Source: Succinispira mobilis DSM 6222 (lineage in GTDB: Bacteria; Bacillota; Negativicutes; Acidaminococcales; Succinispiraceae). Taken from it: a stretch of DNA of 64,000 nt. Below are positions 8,665 to 16,958 of the stretch, one piece after another. Both the position numbers and the translations under genes were made by a program. Each line of letters starts with the position of its first letter. The stretch's first letter is position 1. Below the pieces are notes generated by a model. The model worked only from the letters and a program-made list of their open reading frames with translations, was not told the origin of the DNA and ran no database searches. The DNA lies in the NCBI RefSeq assembly GCF_000384135.1, contig NZ_KB913028.1, positions 1 to 64,000 on the forward strand, written 5' to 3'.

Positions 8665-10062
8665 TTGAATATCCCGTTAATAATAATCCTCGTTTACATT
8701 TTCATTTTATTTAGCATTAGTCTTATTTCGCGCAAATACTCTCAAACAAATTCAGGCTTCGTTTTAGCTGGTCGTCAATTAAAGACACCCTTAATTATGC
8801 TTAATGTTGTTGGTATAGCCATTGGCGGAGCTTCTACAATCGGGGTCTCCGAAACAGCTTATAAAATTGGTCTTTCCGCTGGTTGGTACAATGGTGCCTG
8901 GAGCGTTGCAGCAATTTTAGTTGGATATTTTTTAGCAGGCAAGTATCGTGCTGCTAATTTTACAACAATAGCCGAATTTCTTGAGCGTTATTATGGTCAA
9001 AATTGCAGTATTCTTACTGTACTTGCTCAAATAATTATTCAAGTAGTAGTTACCGCTTTGCAATACATTGCCGGCGGCAGTATCTTGCATGCACTTTTGC
9101 CAGAAGTATTTACCTTCGAACTCGGACTTTTAACTAGTGCCATTGTTTTTGTGACAACAACTTTTATCGGCGGTCTTTGGTCTGCCAGCATTAGCAATAT
9201 TTTAAATACGACTTTAATTTACTTCGGTATTATAATGGCAACAATTGCCTGCGTTTCTGCCCAAGGTGGCTTAAGCAATATTACTGCTAAATTACCAGCA
9301 AACAGTCCCCAAATGCTAGATTTTTTTGCCGGTGCAGGCACAGCAACTATCATAACCTGGTTCAGCGTAATGATTCCCATGGTCGCCTCTTTGCAAGGAG
9401 TAATTCAAGTTGCCTCTAGTGCTATCGATACAGCCTCTGCCAAGCGAGGTTACATGTTAGCTGGCGTTTTAATTTTTCCTATGGGCTTTCTTTCTGCCTT
9501 ACTAGGCATTATCGCGCGCGCTACCTTTCCAAATGCCACGGCAACAACGGCAATGCCACTTACCATAATGTCACTCGATCCACTTTTAGCCGGAATAACC
9601 TTGGCTGCACTTTGGGCTGCCGATATTTCCACGGCTTGCAGCATGCTCCTGGGCGCCAGTACCATGCTTTCCCAAGATATTGGTAAAAAGATCATCAATC
9701 CTAATCTAAGTGCTAAAGCTTCTTTAACGATTACTCGTGTTTCTGTATTGGTGTTAGGTAGTATCGCCTATTTTCTAGCAGGAAAAGTTAGTGGTATCCT
9801 TAGTACTATTATGATAGGTCTAAGTCTTACAGCCGCTTTCACCTTATTAATGGTTGCAACTCTTTATTTCCCGAGCATCTGTCGTAAATCCAGTGGTTTT
9901 TACACTTTGTTAGCAGGATTACTTACTTTGTTTATTTGGCAACTTTTCCCTGCGGTGCGTATTTTACCACATCTGATTTACGCTGAATGGTTAGTATGTA
10001 TTTCTGTCTTTACTTTGGTAGCAATTTTTGATAAAAATAAAATTGTCCTACCCGCAGAATAG
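8665..10062 (+). CDS. sodium:solute symporter family protein
   Basis: A 465-residue carrier of the SSS family (PutP/PanF-like LeuT fold) with about 13 predicted helices. The early FVLAGRQLKTPLIMLNVVG followed by GGASTIGVSETAYKIGLSAGWY is the typical TM1-TM3 region containing Na+-site residues; another family block is NFTTIAEFLERYYGQN. The substrate cannot be predicted. Start is a TTG behind AAAGGAG. The gene is monocistronic, with its own promoter, and repeat A begins 94 bases after its stop. Confidence 0.88.
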   Translation: MNIPLIIILVYIFILFSISLISRKYSQTNSGFVLAGRQLKTPLIMLNVVGIAIGGASTIGVSETAYKIGLSAGWYNGAWSVAAILVGYFLAGKYRAANFTTIAEFLERYYGQNCSILTVLAQIIIQVVVTALQYIAGGSILHALLPEVFTFELGLLTSAIVFVTTTFIGGLWSASISNILNTTLIYFGIIMATIACVSAQGGLSNITAKLPANSPQMLDFFAGAGTATIITWFSVMIPMVASLQGVIQVASSAIDTASAKRGYMLAGVLIFPMGFLSALLGIIARATFPNATATTAMPLTIMSLDPLLAGITLAALWAADISTACSMLLGASTMLSQDIGKKIINPNLSAKASLTITRVSVLVLGSIAYFLAGKVSGILSTIMIGLSLTAAFTLLMVATLYFPSICRKSSGFYTLLAGLLTLFIWQLFPAVRILPHLIYAEWLVCISVFTLVAIFDKNKIVLPAE

Positions 10063-10155
10063 CATTTCCACATTTAAAAAGCTATTGCCGCTTAAAATTA
10101 AAAAAATCGCCCTTAATTTTCTTCCAGTTCGACAGTTTGAGTGTATAGCTATTTA

Positions 10156-10301
10156 TATTGAGCATGATTTGAAAATCCACCTTTGATTTGTTTAAAAACT
10201 TTATCATAAAGGATTTTTCAATATCATGCTCATTTTTTTGTAAAAAAACATGCTGTGATATACAGAATTTTTCCACACACCACAACATATATTATAGAGC
10301 C
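10156..10301 (+). repeat. repeat A, copy 1: hairpin plus IS-like end
   Basis: About 146 bases are almost the same as 59454-59598. The first half forms a long imperfect hairpin (GAGCATGAT ... ATCATGCTC) followed by a T-run, and can terminate the symporter transcript. The last 37 bases, read on the minus strand, begin GGCTCTATAATATATGTTG and resemble terminal repeats of ISL3-family insertion sequences. No transposase is present. Confidence 0.85.
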
Positions 10302-10396
10302 TTTTTTTGTAAAAAATATGTATTCTAGCATATCATTTGGTTGATACTGAGTAAAGACCGTGCTAAAGTACTAAAGGGTATTAGAAGCTTCACCAG

Positions 10397-10522
10397 TTTC
10401 CACAATAGATTATTATTCATTGCTTCTTCAAAAAGTTAAAACTGGATTAAGAACTTTTTCATTCTTAATCCAGTCTAAATATGTTTCTTTATTATTTACA
10501 CCGCAACATTTTACACAGAGGC
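10397..10522 (+). repeat. repeat B, copy 1: hairpin plus IS-like end
   Basis: About 125 bases match 63801-63927 closely, with a run of about 75 identical bases. It contains a strong hairpin (ACTGGATTAAGAA pairing with its complement, around 10440-10475). Read on the minus strand, the far end GCCTCTGTGTAAAATGTTG resembles the ends of repeat A and the inverted end at 61434. The rest of the 10063-10671 intergenic stretch holds no gene I can support. Confidence 0.85.
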
Positions 10523-10671
10523 ATCGCATATGTAGTTCGTTTCCTCAGACCAGAGCTTTTCCGCTGACTGCTATTTATTGACCCCTTGTCTCAGATAATT
10601 ATTTCAAGCTAATGTTTAACCTTCGTATTGAACTTTTCCCAAAAGTAAGGCCGATACTGGGCGCACACGAC

Positions 10672-10702
10672 AAAAAGGACTTGCAAATTTATTGCAAGTC
10701 CT
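10672..10702 (-). terminator. terminator of the tRNA operon
   Basis: On the minus strand AGGACTTGCAA (10702-10692) pairs perfectly with 10686-10676 and is followed by TTTTTG, eleven bases beyond tRNA-Val. Confidence 0.9.
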
Positions 10703-10713
10703 AAAATTACATT

Positions 10714-10790
<77 letters not shown>

Positions 10791-10794
10791 AATG

Positions 10795-10869
10795 TGGTGA
10801 CCCGTAAGGGAATCGAACCCTTGATACCGCCGTGAAAGGGCGGTGTCTTAACCGCTTGACCAACGGGCC
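10795..10869 (-). tRNA. tRNA-Glu (UUC)
   Basis: Acceptor GGCCCGT pairs with ACGGGTC with one G-U pair; anticodon stem CCGCC/GGCGG with loop CTTTCAC gives UUC; T-loop GGTTCGATTCC; CCA is encoded. It supplies glutamyl-tRNA, also the substrate of hemA at 43247-44548. Confidence 0.95.
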
Positions 10870-10878
10870 TTAATATTT

Positions 10879-10955
10879 TGGTGATCCATGAAGGGCTCGA
10901 ACCTTCGACACCCTGATTAAGAGTCAGGTGCTCTACCAGCTGAGCTAATGGACCA
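10879..10955 (-). tRNA. tRNA-Lys (CUU)
   Basis: Acceptor TGGTCCA with TGGATCA (one G-U), anticodon stem CCTGA/TCAGG with loop CTCTTAA giving CUU, encoded CCA. First gene after the consensus promoter at 11019-11047. Confidence 0.95.
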
Positions 10956-11018
10956 TTAAAGTCATCCAAGTCAACACAACGGCAGGGGTAGAAGTTCTTC
11001 TACTCATGTCACTTTTTA

Positions 11019-11047
11019 ATTATAACATGTAGATATATACGTGTCAA
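11019..11047 (-). promoter_or_regulatory. consensus promoter of the Lys-Glu-Val tRNA operon
   Basis: On the minus strand a perfect TTGACA (11047-11042), 17-base spacer and TATAAT (11024-11019), about 65 bases before tRNA-Lys(CUU). Confidence 0.93.
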
Positions 11048-11066
11048 TAATTAATAATTGTAAATT

Positions 11067-11142
11067 TGGTGATCCACCCGCGACTCGAACGCGGGACACC
11101 CTGATTAAAAGTCAGGTGCTCTACCGACTGAGCTAGTGGATC
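11067..11142 (-). tRNA. tRNA-Lys (UUU)
   Basis: Acceptor GATCCAC pairs with GTGGATC; anticodon stem CCTGA/TCAGG with loop CTTTTAA gives UUU; T-arm CCCGCGTTCGAGTCGCGGG; CCA encoded. Its body differs from tRNA-Lys(CUU) mainly in the acceptor and T arms. Confidence 0.95.
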
Positions 11143-11159
11143 GCAACACAACAAAAGTA

Positions 11160-11188
11160 ATTATATATTATAAGTTTTCTTTTGTCAA
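11160..11188 (-). promoter_or_regulatory. consensus promoter of tRNA-Lys (UUU)
   Basis: Perfect TTGACA (11188-11183), 17-base spacer, TATAAT (11165-11160) on the minus strand; predicted transcription start is about ten bases before the tRNA. Confidence 0.92.
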
Positions 11189-11191
11189 GAA

Positions 11192-12307
11192 TTATTTTAC
11201 AACATTTTTAATTATCGAAACTACTACACGAGCTGTATCATATAAATGCTCTTCTTTTATGTACTCTTCTTTCGTGTGAACTTTAGTCATCCCTGTCGCT
11301 AAAACTGCGCAAGGCACGCCATAAGAGTTTATAAAGTTCGCATCACTACCGCCTCCAGTAGCTTTAGTTTTTGCTTGCAAACCAATAGCTTCTATTGCTT
11401 TTTTAGCCGTTTGGATTACTGGATCTGTTTCTTGTAACACATAAGGATTATAGGCTTTAGCAGTTGTTATTTCAACTTCCCCACCATTTTCCTTAACTAC
11501 TGATTCAAAAGTTTCAACCATCAATTTTAATTGTTTTTCCAATTTTTCAGGATTTCTACTTCTAGCTTCACTAATTATTTTCACATTATCGGGAACTACA
11601 TTAGTGGCTGTTCCACCATTAATAATGCCTACATTAGCAGTTGTTTCTTCATCAATTCTTCCTTGAGATACGGCTGCAATTGCTTTTGCCGCTAAAGTGA
11701 TTGCATTCAACCCAGTTTCTGGCGCTAAACCAGCATGTGCAGTCCGCCCTTTAACAACCGTCGTAATTTTGTATTGTCCTGGCGCCATAACAATAATTTC
11801 ACCTGGAGTACCACTAGAATCTAAAGCATAGCCAAAATCAGCTTTCAACAATGATTTATCCATGTTTTTAGAACCATTTACGCCACCTTCTTCTGATACC
11901 GTAAATAAAACTTGAATATCACTGTGCTGCAATTTTTGTTCTTTAACTACTCTCAAAGCTTCTAAAATTGCTACTACGCCAGATTTATCATCGGAACCAA
12001 GAATAGTTGTCCCATCAGAAGTAATAATCCCATCTTTTAATTGTGGTTTGATTCCTGTGCAGGGTTCTACGCAATCCATATGGGCACTAAGCAACAAGCA
12101 AGGTCCAGCTACATTGCCTTTGAGAAAACCAAAAACATTGCCTGCGTTGCCACCAATTTTTTCTCCAGTATTATCTTCTTGAACTTCCAAGCCTAATGCT
12201 GCGAGTTTGCCTTTCAAAATATCAGCTATTTGTCTTTCATTTTTAGTTGAACAAGGCACTTGCACCAACTCGAAAAATTCTTTTAAAACTCTTTCTGTGT
12301 TTACCAT
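11192..12307 (-). CDS. PepT-like M20 family peptidase
   Basis: A 371-residue zinc peptidase of the PepT-like (YqjE) group, expected to cleave di- or tripeptides in the cytoplasm. Metal and catalytic residues are visible: SAHMDCVEP near residues 73-81, GSDDKSGV near 112-119, and FTVSEEGGVNGSK near 142-154 with the catalytic and metal-binding glutamates; later GGGSDANF and the C-terminal VHTKEEYI supply the remaining ligand region. ATG start behind GGGGGA. It lies upstream of the tRNA-Lys promoter, whose -35 falls only four bases after the stop codon. Confidence 0.88.
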   Translation of the reverse strand: MVNTERVLKEFFELVQVPCSTKNERQIADILKGKLAALGLEVQEDNTGEKIGGNAGNVFGFLKGNVAGPCLLLSAHMDCVEPCTGIKPQLKDGIITSDGTTILGSDDKSGVVAILEALRVVKEQKLQHSDIQVLFTVSEEGGVNGSKNMDKSLLKADFGYALDSSGTPGEIIVMAPGQYKITTVVKGRTAHAGLAPETGLNAITLAAKAIAAVSQGRIDEETTANVGIINGGTATNVVPDNVKIISEARSRNPEKLEKQLKLMVETFESVVKENGGEVEITTAKAYNPYVLQETDPVIQTAKKAIEAIGLQAKTKATGGGSDANFINSYGVPCAVLATGMTKVHTKEEYIKEEHLYDTARVVVSIIKNVVK

Positions 12308-12340
12308 TATTAAAAATCCCCCTATGTGTTTTTTTATTTA

Positions 12341-12700
12341 TTAGAGGCTTTTAGTACGTGTTAGCTGCGAAAACACTTTTCTTGCTTGTTGTCTAACCTG
12401 TTCATCTATATAGGGTTCTATTAAGGCCAGCGTGTAAGTCAGCGCCGCCAAATCGTCTGTATAACCCAATACAGGCATGAAGTCAGGAATGAAATCCAAG
12501 GGCAATATTAAATAGCCTAACGCACCATAAACCTTTAATTTTACTGTTAAAGGCATCTTTGGATTTTCTGTTGCATAATATAACTCTAACGCTTTTAAGA
12601 GCAGCTCTTGCGTTAAATTTTTAATATTATGTTTTAATTTATTAAAAAACAGTTGTGGCGCAAAATATTTGCGGTATTTCAAATAACTCTTTTCTTCCAT
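12341..12700 (-). CDS. YkvA-family (DUF1232) protein
   Basis: A 119-residue protein with the DUF1232 core: AYGALGYLILPLDFIPD-type signature (here GYLILPLDFIPDFMPVLGYTDD, residues about 70-91). In other proteins this small helical hairpin is membrane-associated; its biochemical role is unknown. Residues before it are basic and helical. It is five bases downstream of the VOC gene, whose 3' end carries its ribosome site, so the two are co-transcribed. Confidence 0.85.
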   Translation of the reverse strand: MEEKSYLKYRKYFAPQLFFNKLKHNIKNLTQELLLKALELYYATENPKMPLTVKLKVYGALGYLILPLDFIPDFMPVLGYTDDLAALTYTLALIEPYIDEQVRQQARKVFSQLTRTKSL

Positions 12701-12705
12701 AAACT

Positions 12706-13077
12706 TTACTTTCTAGTTGGAACTACTTCTAACCAATAGCCATCAGGATCGGCAATAAAATAAATCCCCATTTTAGGATTTTCATAACAAATGCAACCCA
12801 TTTCTTGGTGTTTTTGATGTGCCGCAGCAAAATCATCTACCCGAAAAGCTAAGTGAAATTCGTTATCGCCCAAATTATAAGCTTCTGTCCGATCTCTTAG
12901 CCACGTAAGTTCTAGTTCATGGCTGGTTTGTCCATCGCTCAAATACACAATGATAAAACTATTATCTTGCGGAACATGCCGGCGAATCTCTTTTAGTCCC
13001 AAAGCCTGTTCATAAAACTGTAGACTCTTTTCTAAATCCAAAACATTAATATTATTATGCGCAATCGTAAATTTCAT
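12706..13077 (-). CDS. VOC-family protein, glyoxalase I-like
   Basis: At 123 residues it is a single vicinal-oxygen-chelate module with two beta-alpha-beta-beta-beta repeats. The expected metal ligands are at the usual places: a histidine in TIAHNNINV near residue 7, a glutamate in HELELTWL, a histidine in EFHLAFRVDD, and a glutamate in YWLEVVP. The YFIADPDGYWLE ending is typical of small lactoylglutathione lyase-like proteins. Activity on methylglyoxal conjugates is likely but not proven by sequence. ATG start with a GAAAGGGAG site; first gene of a pair with the YkvA-type gene. Confidence 0.82.
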   Translation of the reverse strand: MKFTIAHNNINVLDLEKSLQFYEQALGLKEIRRHVPQDNSFIIVYLSDGQTSHELELTWLRDRTEAYNLGDNEFHLAFRVDDFAAAHQKHQEMGCICYENPKMGIYFIADPDGYWLEVVPTRK

Positions 13078-13112
13078 GTAAACACTCCCTTTCTCTAAAC
13101 TCTCTTCTTATT

Positions 13113-13610
13113 CTACCATGCAAGATTAACAATGAACATAATCAACATAATACAACCCACAATTATTTTCCCAAAAGCTGCTAGCAACTGCATACTGGCT
13201 GCAACGCAAGCTATATACCAGGAGCGATAACGTGTTTCTCCGCGCAAGCGTTCAATAATAAACGCAAAGCAAAAAGCACCAATACTTGCCCCTAATAAAC
13301 TACCTACCAACGGCATAACTAAAGTCCCGACAAGACTGCCTATTATGGTTCCACAAGCAATAAAAAAAACTGTAAAAGTTGAAACCTGCTCTTTTTTTAT
13401 TCCTAAAAAACTTACGCCAAATTCCCAAATTTCGCCTAAAATAAACATAATAAATAACCACAATAAAGTGTTACCTGTAAGTGTCGAAAAATCCGTACTA
13501 ATGGCATATACAATTGCTAAAACTAAGATTAAGCCATTTCCAGCCAACCCAACTATCGTGAACATCAAAAACCCCAACGCCAAAACAGATAGCAAAATAC
13601 TTACTAGCAT
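13113..13610 (-). CDS. DUF456 family membrane protein
   Basis: 165 residues, five hydrophobic segments, rich in glycine and alanine, matching DUF456 in pattern (GLAGNGLILVLAIVYAI; EIWEFGVSFLGIKK; GTIIGSLVGTLV). I take the ATG at 13610, six bases after GGGAGG; an in-frame ATG six bases further upstream is too close to that site. Function unknown. It is followed 36 bases later by the VOC gene on the same strand. Confidence 0.8.
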   Translation of the reverse strand: MLVSILLSVLALGFLMFTIVGLAGNGLILVLAIVYAISTDFSTLTGNTLLWLFIMFILGEIWEFGVSFLGIKKEQVSTFTVFFIACGTIIGSLVGTLVMPLVGSLLGASIGAFCFAFIIERLRGETRYRSWYIACVAASMQLLAAFGKIIVGCIMLIMFIVNLAW

Positions 13611-13653
13611 CACCATTCCTCCCCTCAGTTTTCTGTAAGTTATAGCTTATTTC

Positions 13654-13682
13654 TTGTAAACAATTTCTATCAGTGTTAAAAT
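13654..13682 (+). promoter_or_regulatory. promoter of the MscS-type channel gene
   Basis: TTGTAA (13654-13659), 17-base spacer, TAAAAT (13677-13682), about 35 bases before the ATG. Confidence 0.65.
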
Positions 13683-13717
13683 AATCAAAATAAACTCTAG
13701 AAAAAAAGGAGCAACTT

Positions 13718-14797
13718 ATGAACTTAGAAATTTTGAAACCTTGGTTACCAGCGCTACTTATTTTACTGTTATTTCTTTCTTTAAGATTAATTTGCTTTAA
13801 ATACTTGATTAATTTTATAAAAAAGCTCGCAAACAAAACTACCTCCGAGTTTGACAATCAGCTAATCGAAGCTTTTGAACGGCCCTTCGCAGCTTTAATT
13901 TTAGTTTTTGGTATTTATTCTGCTTTAAACCTGGCTCCCCTAGATATCAGTAACTATAAAGTTCTTTTAAGCCGTTTAGTGCGCACTTTTAGCATCTTCT
14001 GTTTTTTCTGGGGCATTTATAATTTAACCAATGAAACTAGCGGTTTAATCAATCGTATTTTAACTTCCATGGGCTGGAAATGCGATACTGTTTTGGTCCA
14101 CCTTATTGCCTCTAGTTCTCGCTTCATAATTATAACTTTGGCTTTTACCATGCTTGCAACTGAATGGAATTACGATATTAATGGTTTTATCACAGGACTA
14201 GGTCTAGGCGGTTTAGCTTTTGCCCTCGCCGCCAAAGATTCCTTAGAAAATATTTTCGGGGGAATTTTAATTATTGTCGATAAACCTTTTTCTATCGGGG
14301 ATTGGGTGCAAACCGCTAGCGGCGAAGGTATCGTCGAAGAGATTTCTTTCCGCAATACTAAAATTCGCACTTTCACCCAAGGAATGATCTATATCCCCAA
14401 CTCTAAACTTTCTAAAGAGGCTATTACTAATTGGTCTAAAATGACCAAAAGGCGTGTGCGTTTTAACATCGGTCTCACTTATGATACCCCTATCGATAAA
14501 TTACAATTATGCATTCGAGATATCGAGACTATGATTAGTACTCATTCGGAAATCGATCCTAGTGATATTGTCGTTAAGTTTGATAACTATGGTGCTAGCA
14601 GCTTAGACATTTTAATTTCTTATTTCTGTATTCACAAAGATTATAGCAACTATATTCGCGTCAAAGAGGATGTTAATTTGAAAATTATGCAAATTGTAAG
14701 CAAGCACCAACTTAGTTTTGCTTTGCCTAGTGCGAGCCTTTACTTTGAGACAGCTTTGCCGCTAGAAAACCTCGATAGTCCTAATCATAAATTATAG
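13718..14797 (+). CDS. MscS-family mechanosensitive channel
   Basis: A 359-residue channel that releases small solutes on osmotic downshift. Four N-terminal hydrophobic segments precede the pore helix, recognised by GLGLGGLAFALAAKDSLENIFGG near residues 160-182, and the cytoplasmic beta domain with PFSIGDWVQTASGEGIVEEI and the 'IYIPNSKLS' block. It is larger than minimal MscS (about 280) and closer to the YnaI/YbdG-sized class because of extra N-terminal helices. RBS AAAAAAGGAG. Its stop overlaps the end of the convergent HD-GYP gene by 13 bases, with no terminator between them. Confidence 0.9.
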   Translation: MNLEILKPWLPALLILLLFLSLRLICFKYLINFIKKLANKTTSEFDNQLIEAFERPFAALILVFGIYSALNLAPLDISNYKVLLSRLVRTFSIFCFFWGIYNLTNETSGLINRILTSMGWKCDTVLVHLIASSSRFIIITLAFTMLATEWNYDINGFITGLGLGGLAFALAAKDSLENIFGGILIIVDKPFSIGDWVQTASGEGIVEEISFRNTKIRTFTQGMIYIPNSKLSKEAITNWSKMTKRRVRFNIGLTYDTPIDKLQLCIRDIETMISTHSEIDPSDIVVKFDNYGASSLDILISYFCIHKDYSNYIRVKEDVNLKIMQIVSKHQLSFALPSASLYFETALPLENLDSPNHKL

Positions 14798-16032
14798 CCA
14801 CTTATTGTTAAACTCGACTTATTTAAATCAATAATATCGCCCTTCGCCGTCAAAATAACAGGTTGCTTAAAAGCCCTGTGGCGATAAATAATTTCCGCTT
14901 GTTGTCCATCGCTTAAGACAACCTGATTTACCAACAGGAATCCTTCTAAATACTCTTGAAAAACTTTACAGATCTCTGGATCGTATTTATCCGCTAAAAA
15001 AGGTATTTGAGTTACAAAATCAGAAATTTTCAATTTGTTGCCAGACTTATCTTTGCTATGCATCAAGATATCTACTTGATTTGCAAAACCAATAATTCTC
15101 GCATATTGACTTATATCCTTGCCTTTAGTTCCAGATGGGTAACCACTACCATCCATTCTTTCATGGTGTTGTAATACTCCTAAGAGAATATCTTTCTTTA
15201 TTATTTTTTTATCCTTTAATAACACCATTGCCTTGAAGACATGGTTATTCATTTCTTTTTCTTGTACAGTTTTAGGGATATCTTGGTTAATATTACCGCC
15301 TGGAACCAAATTGCTCAAGCCAATATCATGCAATACGGCTGTGAACACCACTCCTACCACTTCTTTTTGATCCATTTTTAATAATTGTGCTACTTTTCCA
15401 GCCACAATTGCTACCCCTAAAGTATGAGCCACAAGGGCTGGCATATTAGGATAAGTGTGAAAAGCGTAACCAAGTACTCCCGTGGTATTATTTATATAGT
15501 TGGTCAGATCACTAGAAAATTGAATTATCTCCGTCATAAAAGTATCATTGTTGTGATTAGATTGTTCGAACAACCGCCTTAGATCAGTCGCAAATTGATA
15601 ATAATCATCTACTCGTTCTTTTTTTAACAAAGAATGACGTTTAACGTTTAGATTGTTCGCGGCCTTAACAATTTTTTTGGATTTAGCATAACTTTTGCTG
15701 TATAATTTTTCATCACCTTGTCCAGCTAAAATACTTAAAATATTTTCAACATAAATCCCCAAAGCTTCTTGAGCTGTTTTTCGCCGTTCATCTGGAGTCA
15801 TAGTTTCTGTTTCTAAAATCATCCGGTCTAGAAAAAGCTGTTCCGCCAAAGATTCGTCCGTATCAAACTCTTCTCTTATGCGCACAAACGGTACTTGGGC
15901 CTGTTGTAAAGTCAAAATCTGCTCGCGCGTTAAAATAGTGTGTTCTGACAAAATCACCTGTTCTGCTTGATTTACGGCATTTTCAGCAAGCACCATACCT
16001 GCTTGCAACTCATTTATCGCTAATCTTATCAT
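14785..16032 (-). CDS. HD-GYP domain c-di-GMP phosphodiesterase
   Basis: A 415-residue protein with an N-terminal region of about 170 residues without a named domain, then an HD-GYP domain. The metal motif HDIGLSNLVPGG near residue 240 and HHERMDGSGYPSG near 295-307 are intact, so hydrolysis of c-di-GMP to pGpG or GMP is expected. The N-terminus (LAINELQAGMVLAENAV) resembles the segment that precedes many HD-GYP domains. No membrane helix. The lipoprotein gene upstream ends 11 bases before its start, so they form an operon. It is one of four c-di-GMP-type genes in the window. Confidence 0.87.
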   Translation of the reverse strand: MIRLAINELQAGMVLAENAVNQAEQVILSEHTILTREQILTLQQAQVPFVRIREEFDTDESLAEQLFLDRMILETETMTPDERRKTAQEALGIYVENILSILAGQGDEKLYSKSYAKSKKIVKAANNLNVKRHSLLKKERVDDYYQFATDLRRLFEQSNHNNDTFMTEIIQFSSDLTNYINNTTGVLGYAFHTYPNMPALVAHTLGVAIVAGKVAQLLKMDQKEVVGVVFTAVLHDIGLSNLVPGGNINQDIPKTVQEKEMNNHVFKAMVLLKDKKIIKKDILLGVLQHHERMDGSGYPSGTKGKDISQYARIIGFANQVDILMHSKDKSGNKLKISDFVTQIPFLADKYDPEICKVFQEYLEGFLLVNQVVLSDGQQAEIIYRHRAFKQPVILTAKGDIIDLNKSSLTISGYNL

Positions 16033-16043
16033 CTATATCGCTC

Positions 16044-16805
16044 CTAGCTCTTTCTTTTTTGATAGTTATAAAAACAAACTCCGCCAATAGAAACCACCGC
16101 TATAAATAACAACCCCGCATTTTTTAAATTTAAAATTGTTGCCTCTGCCACAATTTGATTTTCTTCCCCGAGGACTAGATTCCACATTAAAGTCCTGCCA
16201 TCTTCACTAACCTTGTTAGCATTACTTACATCAATTTCCGTAGGTAACTTCAAAATAAATTTCAAGTCAATTTGAGCTAATAAATTTTTTATAAGCCAAT
16301 TTTCTTCCTTGGGTTGTAATTTTTCCCCTGTTCGCAAGTCAACATTTAAATCAATTTTATATTTATCAAATAAAAAACCTTTCTCTACGACTACTTGTGG
16401 CTTTTTTACTAAATTTTCTAAATTATCTTTAGCAGGCGTACTATTTATACTATTTTCTTTTGGTGTTACTTCTCCAGGCTTCGCGATTTTTTTATTTTGG
16501 GGTAATTCTATTTTTTGAAAGACCTTTAACTCGCGCATTTGAGACACATTATCAAAATTACGCACAGCTTGAAAACCTTCTAAGTTATTTTCCTTAATAT
16601 CCATTACCTTAAAATTATCTTGAATAAATTTATCTTTCAAAAGTTTAAGATTTTCTTTTACAAAGGCTGGTACCAATATTTTGGTATTTAAACTGGCACT
16701 GCCTGTTCGGCCTAGTTCCAATAAGATTTCACCTTTAACACAACCTGTAGTTGAGAGCAAAATAAAAACTAATAAAATCCCTAATAGTAATTTTCGATAT
16801 CGCAA
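16044..16805 (-). CDS. membrane-anchored lipoprotein of unknown function
   Basis: A 253-residue protein with an N-terminal lipobox (LLSTTGC, Cys about 22), an exported domain of about 200 residues, a C-terminal membrane helix (GLLFIAVVSIGGVCFYNY) and a basic tail. The shape resembles DUF3153-type lipoproteins, which I cannot confirm. The start is TTG behind GCGAGGA. It is co-transcribed with the HD-GYP gene 11 bases downstream, so it may act as its extracytoplasmic partner; that is inference from position only. Confidence 0.7.
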   Translation of the reverse strand: MRYRKLLLGILLVFILLSTTGCVKGEILLELGRTGSASLNTKILVPAFVKENLKLLKDKFIQDNFKVMDIKENNLEGFQAVRNFDNVSQMRELKVFQKIELPQNKKIAKPGEVTPKENSINSTPAKDNLENLVKKPQVVVEKGFLFDKYKIDLNVDLRTGEKLQPKEENWLIKNLLAQIDLKFILKLPTEIDVSNANKVSEDGRTLMWNLVLGEENQIVAEATILNLKNAGLLFIAVVSIGGVCFYNYQKRKS

Positions 16806-16894
16806 AACTTAATCCTCGCTTTCGCTACTTATTCCTAGCATGATTATACCACTTTCGCAAATTTTAGCCAATTACCTAAATCCACTTTCCAATT

Positions 16895-16924
16895 CTTACA
16901 AATCATACGCAATTATGTTATAAT
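16895..16924 (+). promoter_or_regulatory. promoter of metQ-like gene
   Basis: CTTACA (16895-16900), 18-base spacer, TATAAT (16919-16924). No SAM riboswitch fits the 150-base upstream region. Confidence 0.6.
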
Positions 16925-16958
16925 ACTATAAAAAATAGCAAAGGAGGCGTTTCTATTT

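Noticed and set aside
16806-16958. Possible SAM riboswitch or T-box before metQ
   Set aside because: The region is AT-rich without the needed helices or conserved motifs; only a promoter is visible.
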